Shown here one piece after another: positions 1-5,229 of a stretch of 6,861 nt of DNA. Position numbers and translations under genes: made by a program. The stretch covers positions 1 to 6,861 of the forward strand of contig JBMNVL010000103.1 of the NCBI GenBank assembly GCA_050946775.1, written 5' to 3'. The notes under the pieces are model-generated. The model was not told the origin of the DNA. It saw only the letters and a list, made by a program, of their open reading frames with translations, and did no database searches. How positions within the stretch are numbered: position 1 is the first letter of the stretch; every line of letters starts with the position of its first letter. The DNA is from UMGS1474 sp050946775 (GTDB lineage: Bacteria > Bacillota > Clostridia > Oscillospirales > Acutalibacteraceae).

Positions 1-703
1 GCTCGTCGAAAATCACCGCGTCGGGCGCCAGACACCGCACCGCCTGCAGCAAGCCCCGCGCTTTTGGAAACCGCTCCAGCACGTCGCATCCGGTCAGCCG
101 GCCATCGTCGGATAATTCGCCCCGTTCGTCCACCACGACGACGCGAAACCGCCGGCCGCTTTTGCCGCCGGCCAGCTGCTCCGCCAGATCCCGCAAAAGA
201 CTGGTCTTGCCGCTGGACGGCTCACCGCAGATCAGGGTGGAGCAAATCCGCCCGTCCCGGACGACCGCGGCCGCCAGCTCGTCGGCGCAGCCGGGCCGCG
301 GGCAGGAAACGCGCAGACAAAGCGAACGGATCTGCCGCATCCCGATCAGCCGGTCGCCCTCCATCACCGCCCGTCCCGCCAATCCGACCCGCCCGCCGCT
401 TCCGGTCAGCAGATACCCTTGCAGGATCTCCTGTTGATGGGCGTGGATCGAATCCTCGCACAGCCGCATAAAGCACTCCTCCACCTGCCCGGCGGTGCTG
501 CGCAAAAGCCGGGGCACCGCCAGGGCGGTCAGCCGTCCCTCCCGGGTGACCCATCTTTCGCCCGCGGCGGTGGACAGACTGACCGGCTCGTCCGCCCGCA
601 GGCGGATCTCCCGCACGCCGTCTTTCTCCTCTTTGGAAAGCCCGTTCAGCGCCCCGGCGATCTCCCCGGGCAAGCAGTCGATCGCATCGTTCCATCCCAT
701 CAT
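1..703 (-). CDS. spoIIIAA: Stage III sporulation protein AA (SpoIIIAA), N-terminal part, cut by the left edge
   Basis: SpoIIIAA is the cytoplasmic, mother-cell ATPase of the SpoIIIA-SpoIIQ channel that links mother cell and forespore; it resembles type II/IV secretion ATPases. Reading leftward from 703, 234 codons stay open to the edge; the Bacillus protein is about 307 residues, so roughly three quarters is visible. Residues 31-38 read REIRLRAD, the typical N-terminal signature. Residues 160-170 are a Walker A loop (GEPSSGKTSLL; K166, T167), followed by RDLAEQL. Residues 187-197 carry VVVVDERGEL, the DERxE-type motif, and residues 227-234 (PDAVIFDE) are the Walker B strand with its Glu at the edge. 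Two ATGs are adjacent (703 and 700). The first is preferred because AAGGGG lies 9 bases upstream; an in-frame TAG at 730-728 excludes longer starts. The other spoIIIA genes would be expected beyond the left edge. Identification rests on motifs recognised by eye. Confidence 0.9.
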   Translation of the reverse strand, partial: MMGWNDAIDCLPGEIAGALNGLSKEEKDGVREIRLRADEPVSLSTAAGERWVTREGRLTALAVPRLLRSTAGQVEECFMRLCEDSIHAHQQEILQGYLLTGSGGRVGLAGRAVMEGDRLIGMRQIRSLCLRVSCPRPGCADELAAAVVRDGRICSTLICGEPSSGKTSLLRDLAEQLAGGKSGRRFRVVVVDERGELSDDGRLTGCDVLERFPKARGLLQAVRCLAPDAVIFDE

Positions 704-712
704 TTTTCTCAG

Positions 713-718
713 CCCCTT
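713..718 (-). promoter_or_regulatory. Ribosome binding site of spoIIIAA
   Basis: On the minus strand AAGGGG is followed by nine bases and then the first of two adjacent ATGs at 703. This spacing favours the first ATG over the second, which would be 12 bases away. No other in-frame start exists between here and the TAG at 730-728. Confidence 0.55.
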
Positions 719-804
719 CGATGCATCCTATGCCTGTCCCGCGGCGATTAGAACGGCCGGCTTGTTCGTCATAATGTACAATTCGTTACCAAATATTTTT
801 GATA

Positions 805-834
805 ATTCTACCATGATTTGTCTTGACTTTTGAA
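805..834 (-). promoter_or_regulatory. Candidate extended -10 promoter facing spoIIIAA
   Basis: The minus strand carries TGGTAGAAT at 813-805, an extended -10 element (TGn followed by TAGAAT, 5 of 6 matches to TATAAT). A poor -35 (TTCAAA, 834-829) lies 18 bases upstream. Transcription would begin near 798, giving a leader of about 95 bases. In Bacillus the spoIIIA operon is read by sigma-E. I looked for a sigma-E pair: AAATATT at 797-791 followed by TGTACATT is the nearest, but its spacing of 11 is too short and the -10 matches poorly. The element is therefore only a candidate, and it could be a chance match in AT-rich DNA. Confidence 0.25.
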
Positions 835-851
835 CTTTATACTGGTAAAGT
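823..851 (+). promoter_or_regulatory. Sigma-A-type promoter of the surface-protein gene
   Basis: The -35 is TTGACT (823-828, 5 of 6 to TTGACA). A 17-base spacer follows, then TAAAGT (846-851, 4 of 6 to TATAAT) preceded by TGG, making an extended -10. Spacing is optimal, and the predicted start near 858 leaves a leader of about 50 bases before the ATG at 910. The better-looking hexamer TATACT at 838-843 is only 9 bases from the -35 and so cannot pair with it. The promoter lies in the most AT-rich stretch of the window, as expected for an intergenic control region. Confidence 0.65.
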
Positions 852-898
852 GGAAGATGCTTTTGCAAAAAGCGGAGAGATTGAGAATAAAGAGAAAG

Positions 899-903
899 AA
901 GGA
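899..903 (+). promoter_or_regulatory. Ribosome binding site that fixes the start of the surface-protein gene
   Basis: AAGGA is followed by six bases and then ATG at 910. The reading frame is open further upstream to a TTG at 823, but that TTG is part of the -35 box and has no ribosome binding site. Starting at 910 puts a signal peptide directly at the N-terminus. Confidence 0.8.
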
Positions 904-909
904 AACCGC

Positions 910-3900
910 ATGAAAACTACCAGCAAATGGCTGGCGGTGGTGCTTTGCCTGTGCCTGCTCGTGGGCACGTTGGGCGTGGTATCCATCGCCGCCGACACCG
1001 TATCCCCCGGTCAGTACGACCGGGATTCGATCCCGGACGTCGCCCATATCGCCGGGCTGAGCCTGTCCGTTGACCCGGACGACACGGCCAACGTCTGGGG
1101 CTTCGGCGTGACCACCGGCACCGGCCCGTTCGACGCCGACGACGCCCGCGGCAACGATTCCACCAACGCCAACGCCCGGGTGCGCTCGTTCGACGCAATT
1201 ACCTACAACGTGGAAGCGACGGTGCAAAGCAACGATCCTTCCCGTTCCTATCCCGAAGGCCGGGTGGGCTATCAGTTCGTCATCCCGGACGATCCCGATC
1301 TGGTACTGGATCTGTCCTCGATGGACTGGGCCAAGGAAAACGCCCACGTGGACGTGGTCGGCGGTGAGAGAATCTACACCGTTTACCGTCAGCTGCCCAC
1401 CATCAACGGCGACGCCATTCCCGGCGGGTGCACCGTCCCCTTCGTGGTGAAGGTGGGCGGCAAGATGGAAGGCTACACCATCATCCCCCGCGTCACCGCC
1501 TGGGTCGAGGGCAACGCGCAGACGCTGGATCTGACCATGCCCACCGTCACCGTCACCTCCGTGCCCAAGCTGAACGTGCAGCTGGTGCGCTACGGCATGG
1601 ATGCCAACGGCGCCTATGACTTTACCGGCAAGCCCGTCAACGCCTCTTACGGCCAGGTGGACGGCTACAGCGCCGTCTACGGCTTCGTGCTGCAGCTGAG
1701 AAACGACAACGCCGACAAGGGCATCCGGGGCATCGAGATCCCCACCGGTCCGATCTCCTTCGACGTGGATATGACCTCCACCTTCCAGTCCGGCGGCACT
1801 ACCCAGACCGTCGGCGGCGATTTCACCCCGCTGCTGCACTCCATTGACGAAAACGGGCAGGGCAACCAGGTGCTGTATATGCCCAAGACCAAGGGCGACG
1901 CCAACAACGCCTGCAAAGACAGCGGTACGTGCACCGCCGAGCAAAACGGCAACGTCATCACCTTCACCGTGAGCGATTACGTGATCGATATGAACGCCTT
2001 CCCGCAAAAAGACTGGTACGGCAACACCTCCTACTATATGCAGGACGGCAAGCCCGGCACCGGCTGTATCTCCGCTTTCAAATTCACGGTTATCCAACCC
2101 TCCAAGATCAACGGCGTGACCTTCAAGAACACTTACGGCAACGCCGGTACCCTGCAGGTCGACGCGCAGGTGTCGGCTATGCGCGCGACCAGTCTGACCG
2201 GCGACACCGTCACCACCCAGACGGTGACCACCGACGACGCGGTGACCTACGCGCGTGATCTGACCGTCGGCGGCAGCCGTTCGCACGAGATCTTCTACAG
2301 CAATCCCGGCAACGTCACCGCCGGCACCAACGCCCACAACAAAATGGACGGATCTGACTCTGCCGCCTGCGGCGCTACCGTCGCCTTCTCCGTCGTGTAC
2401 AACGAACGGGAGATCGGTCTGCGGGACGTTGAAGAGCACACCGTCGCCTTCAACCAGCTGGTCAAATTCGACGATCGGGCGCTGGAGGTGGCCGTTGACG
2501 ATTCCCGCAACAAGTGGAGCAGCTATTCCTATCAGTGGAACGCCAACGTTCAGTTCGCCGCCAAGCCGGACGGCAGCGGATGGGATCACGCCGGCAAACA
2601 GCCCGAGGACGAGGGCTATGACGACGAGCTGCTCAACGCCCGCGAAGAGGATCTGGTCTTTTACGATTCCTATGAAGATCTGGAAGCCGACGGCGCGGTC
2701 TGCGTCGGTCTGCTTTACCGCTACCGCGGCTGCCGCAACGTCAACGGCGGCCTGCAGCTGGTCTATCAGTCCTTCCTGCGGGTCAAGCCCGACGCTGCCG
2801 CCGCCAACCACGTGTATATGCTGCACGCCTCCACCAATGCCTGGCTGGCCCGTGACGTGCAGGACGTTGCCGCCGCCAAGATGGGCAAATCGGTCGACGA
2901 CATGGATCTGGAGGATTACATCCAGTACGCCAAGCAGTATTTTGACGCCGACAACGCGGCGGCGCCTATGGCGCACTCGGTCGACATCGACCCGTCTTAC
3001 GTCAAGGCGACCTACGACGAGAACGGTTACCGCGGCGGCGACAGCGCCGGCAACAGCCGGGGCGACAGCCTGTACGTCGTGCCCTACACCGCGCAGGTCT
3101 CCCTAATGATCGCCCAGCAGGAAGCCGGCAGCGAGAAGGTGACCTTTGATCTGGACGGCGGTTATCGCTACGTCGATTTCGTCGCCGCCAGCAGCCTGCG
3201 GTTCGGCCAGCAGGTGGATCTGACCTCACAGCAGACCACGACCGTGACCATCCGCACCACCATCGACAAAAACCTGACTTATATGCCCGGCAGCGCTTAT
3301 CTTGGCGGTGAATACCACGAGCAGGGCAATATGCCCGGCGTGGTGGCCGGCGGCGATGCGATCGAACCGGTCGCCACCGAGACCGACGCCGAAGGCAACA
3401 CCGTGCTGGTGTGGGTGATGGACGACGCCATCGTTCAAAACGGCGATCTGCCCACCCTGCACTTCACCTGCGAGATCAGCGACAAGGTCTATCCCGAAAA
3501 CGACGTCGATAACCAGCAGTCGCTGCTGGCCAAAGCGACCATCCGCACCACCGAGGATCGCCGGGAGTTCCTGGAGACCAATGAGAATCTAAGCACCACC
3601 GGTCTGACGGTGGTCAAAACCGCCGCCTTCAACCTAACCAAGATCGGTTCCGGTGCGCTGGAAGCGACCGACGAGGGCTGGTACGACGTGATCGTCAACA
3701 ACTCCAGCGATACCCACAAAAACAACCTGTACGCCATCGACGCCATGCCCTATGACGGGGTGAACGGTTCGGTCATCAGCCCCGACAGCGTCTATACCGT
3801 CACCTCGATGACCCTCAACACCACGGCCATCAAGGACGTCAGCGACGTGAAGGTTTACTACACCGACGACCCGCAATTTGCCGGGAAGACCTGCAACGAG

Positions 3901-5160
3901 GTTCCGCTCGCCACCATTCTGGCCGATTGGACGCAGGCCTCTTTGGACGCGGACGGCAACGTGACCGGCGACGGTCTGATTGGCGGCTGGCCGGTCGCCT
4001 TCGCCTACGTTGACGATCAGCTGCGCTCCAACAGCTCGGCGCTGTTCCACTTCACCTACACCGCCGACGCCAACCGCGGCGACGTGCTGCGCAACCTGTT
4101 CACCACCGAGGATCTGATGAAGATCCAGCAGACGAAGGTCTACGTCCGCGAGATCAGCGGTTCGGTCTGGCAGGACAAGGATCAAAACGGCCTGATGGAC
4201 GACGATCTGCCCCTGAGCGGCCGTCTGATCCGCCTGATCAACACCGAAACCGGCGCCGTGGTCGCCACCACGACGACCGACGCCAACGGCAACTACATCT
4301 TTGAGAAGCTGCCGGCCGGCAGCTACGCGGTGTCGACGGATCAGACCGATGACGACGAATTTATTTGGAACGTCACCCGCAAAGGCGACGCCGACGACAC
4401 CCTGACCTCCAAGGCCGACGGCGTCTACGGCGAAGGCGATAAGCTGACCGGGGCGACCATTCCCTCGATCGTTCTGCCCGATCTCAACACCATGGTCGCC
4501 GCACAAACCGATTTTGCCGAAATGCCGCATCAGAACATCGGTCTGGTCAAAACCGCCCGGCCGCAGCCGACCGAGCCTTCGACTGAGCCGTCGACCGAGC
4601 CCTCGACTGAGCCGTCGACCGAGCCCTCGACTGAGCCGTCGACCGAGCCGTCGACCGACCCCTCGACTGAGCCGTCGACCGAGCCGTCGACCGAGCCTTC
4701 GACTGAGCCCTCGACCGAGCCGTCGACCGAGCCGTCGACCGAGCCCTCGACCGAGCCTTCAACCGAGCCTTCAACCGAGCCCTCGACTGAGCCGTCGGAA
4801 CAGTCCGATAACGTGACGACCCCGTCCGATACGCCCGTCGAGCCCAGCGAGTCCGCGACGCCTCTGCCCACCGGCGAGGTCACCGATCCGTCCGATACCC
4901 CCACGGAGCCTGAAGAATCCGCGGCTACTATGCCCACCGGCGAGGTCACCCAGGCCACGCAGCCGGGCGACGCCGAGAGCGACGAAACCACCGACAGCGT
5001 GGACACCACGACCACCGCGACTTTGTCGCAAGACGAGTCCACGGTTGACGAGCCCGTTTCCCGCGCTCCCCAGACCGGCGAGACCTTCGCCTGGGTGCTG
5101 CTGGCTCTGATGGCCATGGCGACTTCCTCTCTGCTGCTGCTGAAGAAACGCCGCGCCTGA
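910..5160 (+). CDS. Large modular LPXTG-type cell-wall-anchored surface protein (putative adhesin) with SdrD B-like domain and T-E-P-S stalk
   Basis: This 1416-residue protein is built for export and covalent attachment to peptidoglycan by a sortase. Residues 1-28 are a signal peptide (MKTTSK, a hydrophobic core at 8-24, then SIAA with cleavage likely near 27/28). The ectodomain follows. Residues ~60-218 contain a VRSFDAITYN motif (91-100) in what looks like a beta-rich module, ending at PKLNVQL (219). Residues ~219-470 and ~475-770 are further modules I cannot assign. Residues ~778-890 (ITTxL-like strand, LTYMPGSAY) and ~898-1075 (GLTVVKT, WYDVIVNN) resemble DUF11-type Ig-like repeats. Residues ~1080-1213 are an SdrD B-like domain with a DxDxNG loop. 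A 19-unit T-E-P-S stalk spans 1221-1296, two 22-residue repeats span 1304-1347, and the sorting signal is at 1386-1416. Nine cysteines lie in the mature part, and an RGDS tetrapeptide is at 717-720. The gene has its own promoter and a downstream terminator; no sortase is in the window. Export and anchoring are well supported; the adhesin role is inference, and the ligand is unknown. Confidence 0.9.
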   Translation: MKTTSKWLAVVLCLCLLVGTLGVVSIAADTVSPGQYDRDSIPDVAHIAGLSLSVDPDDTANVWGFGVTTGTGPFDADDARGNDSTNANARVRSFDAITYNVEATVQSNDPSRSYPEGRVGYQFVIPDDPDLVLDLSSMDWAKENAHVDVVGGERIYTVYRQLPTINGDAIPGGCTVPFVVKVGGKMEGYTIIPRVTAWVEGNAQTLDLTMPTVTVTSVPKLNVQLVRYGMDANGAYDFTGKPVNASYGQVDGYSAVYGFVLQLRNDNADKGIRGIEIPTGPISFDVDMTSTFQSGGTTQTVGGDFTPLLHSIDENGQGNQVLYMPKTKGDANNACKDSGTCTAEQNGNVITFTVSDYVIDMNAFPQKDWYGNTSYYMQDGKPGTGCISAFKFTVIQPSKINGVTFKNTYGNAGTLQVDAQVSAMRATSLTGDTVTTQTVTTDDAVTYARDLTVGGSRSHEIFYSNPGNVTAGTNAHNKMDGSDSAACGATVAFSVVYNEREIGLRDVEEHTVAFNQLVKFDDRALEVAVDDSRNKWSSYSYQWNANVQFAAKPDGSGWDHAGKQPEDEGYDDELLNAREEDLVFYDSYEDLEADGAVCVGLLYRYRGCRNVNGGLQLVYQSFLRVKPDAAAANHVYMLHASTNAWLARDVQDVAAAKMGKSVDDMDLEDYIQYAKQYFDADNAAAPMAHSVDIDPSYVKATYDENGYRGGDSAGNSRGDSLYVVPYTAQVSLMIAQQEAGSEKVTFDLDGGYRYVDFVAASSLRFGQQVDLTSQQTTTVTIRTTIDKNLTYMPGSAYLGGEYHEQGNMPGVVAGGDAIEPVATETDAEGNTVLVWVMDDAIVQNGDLPTLHFTCEISDKVYPENDVDNQQSLLAKATIRTTEDRREFLETNENLSTTGLTVVKTAAFNLTKIGSGALEATDEGWYDVIVNNSSDTHKNNLYAIDAMPYDGVNGSVISPDSVYTVTSMTLNTTAIKDVSDVKVYYTDDPQFAGKTCNEVPLATILADWTQASLDADGNVTGDGLIGGWPVAFAYVDDQLRSNSSALFHFTYTADANRGDVLRNLFTTEDLMKIQQTKVYVREISGSVWQDKDQNGLMDDDLPLSGRLIRLINTETGAVVATTTTDANGNYIFEKLPAGSYAVSTDQTDDDEFIWNVTRKGDADDTLTSKADGVYGEGDKLTGATIPSIVLPDLNTMVAAQTDFAEMPHQNIGLVKTARPQPTEPSTEPSTEPSTEPSTEPSTEPSTEPSTDPSTEPSTEPSTEPSTEPSTEPSTEPSTEPSTEPSTEPSTEPSTEPSEQSDNVTTPSDTPVEPSESATPLPTGEVTDPSDTPTEPEESAATMPTGEVTQATQPGDAESDETTDSVDTTTTATLSQDESTVDEPVSRAPQTGETFAWVLLALMAMATSSLLLLKKRRA
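4147..4548 (+). other. Region encoding an SdrD B-like (Cna-B-like) domain
   Basis: Residues ~1080-1213 of the surface protein match the family pattern as I know it. ISGSVWQDKDQNGLMDDD opens the domain, with D1089, D1091, N1093 and D1097/D1098 arranged as a calcium-loop-like DxDxNGxxDD. Then VVATTTTDANGNYIFEKLPAGSYAV (1117-1141; shown here only as its key parts TTTDANGNYIF and LPAGSYAV) gives the second hallmark. In staphylococcal Sdr proteins such domains bind calcium and act as rigid spacers between the ligand-binding region and the repeat stalk. Here the domain also sits directly before a repeat stalk, so a spacer role is a reasonable inference. Confidence 0.8.
4570..4797 (+). repeat. Tandem 12-bp repeat, 19 units, encoding the T-E-P-S stalk
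   Basis: Nineteen 12-base units encode T-E-P-S without a break; the eighth (4654-4665) encodes T-D-P-S through a single G-to-C change. Unit length is a multiple of three, so gain or loss of units keeps the frame. Units vary at synonymous sites (acc/act, ccg/ccc/cct, tcg/tca), and eight unit junctions create the palindrome GTCGAC. A Pro-rich acidic tract between a folded domain and the sorting signal is the usual wall-spanning spacer of sortase substrates. Its length should vary between strains. Confidence 0.95.
4819..4950 (+). repeat. Two tandem 22-residue (66-bp) repeats ending in PTGEVT
   Basis: Residues 1304-1325 (4819-4884) and 1326-1347 (4885-4950) align without gaps, with 16 of 22 identical residues. 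Each contains PSDTP near the start, an EP pair, then ES, and closes with LPTGEVT or MPTGEVT. The repeats extend the disordered linker between the T-E-P-S stalk and the wall anchor. The PTGE core resembles a sortase motif that lacks the variable residue between Pro and Thr. Confidence 0.8.
5065..5157 (+). other. Region encoding the C-terminal cell-wall sorting signal
   Basis: Residues 1386-1390 read APQTG, a variant of LPXTG with Ala in the first position, followed by E. A hydrophobic segment of about 20 residues (1392-1411, TFAWVLLALM onward to LLLL) and a positively charged tail KKRRA (1412-1416) complete the three-part signal. A sortase would cleave between T1389 and G1390 and join the protein to the peptidoglycan. 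The enzyme must be encoded elsewhere. Confidence 0.88.
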
Positions 5161-5170
5161 TCGCAAGCGT

Positions 5171-5209
5171 AAAAAAAGCCGTCTGCTGAATTTCAGCAGA
5201 CGGCTTTTT
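5171..5209. terminator. Bidirectional Rho-independent terminator between the surface-protein gene and ligA
   Basis: A perfect 11-bp stem, GCCGTCTGCTG (5178-5188) with CAGCAGACGGC (5194-5204), encloses the loop AATTT. Seven A residues precede it and five T residues follow, so each strand ends its hairpin in a U tract. The element lies 10 bases after the stop of the rightward gene and 20 bases after the stop of the leftward ligA, which suits termination of both convergent transcripts. Confidence 0.92.
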
Positions 5210-5229
5210 GCTGTCTTGTTGCGGCAGGA

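Noticed and set aside
64..751. Open frames on the plus strand and in another minus frame (222-695) across the spoIIIAA region
   Set aside because: They are Arg/Pro/Ala-rich shadows. The minus frame starting at 703 carries the Walker A, DERxE and Walker B motifs of SpoIIIAA in the right order.
838..843. TATACT as the -10 of the rightward promoter
   Set aside because: It is only 9 bases from the TTGACT -35. TAAAGT at 846-851 has the correct 17-base spacing and an extended TG element.
859..873. Small inverted repeat GCTTTT-GCA-AAAAGC in the leader of the surface-protein gene
   Set aside because: Six mostly A-T pairs with a three-base loop give a weak hairpin; it is not followed by a U tract and does not cover the ribosome binding site, so no regulatory role is supported.
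823..909. An N-terminal extension of the surface protein starting at TTG 823
   Set aside because: The TTG is part of the -35 box, it lacks a Shine-Dalgarno site, and the added residues are polar and would displace the signal peptide from the N-terminus.
808..2976. A 722-codon open frame on the minus strand, with others antisense at 3634-4530 and 4530-5117
   Set aside because: They lie opposite the surface-protein gene and are open because its codons favour G at the first and C or G at the third position, which removes antisense stops. Their translations are low-complexity Val/Gly/His-rich or Gly-Ser-Val-rich with no recognisable domain, and no ribosome binding site stands out.
4570..4797. 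The tandem array as a CRISPR or other non-coding repeat
   Set aside because: Units are contiguous 12-mers without spacers, stay in one reading frame, and differ mainly at synonymous positions, which shows selection on the encoded T-E-P-S.
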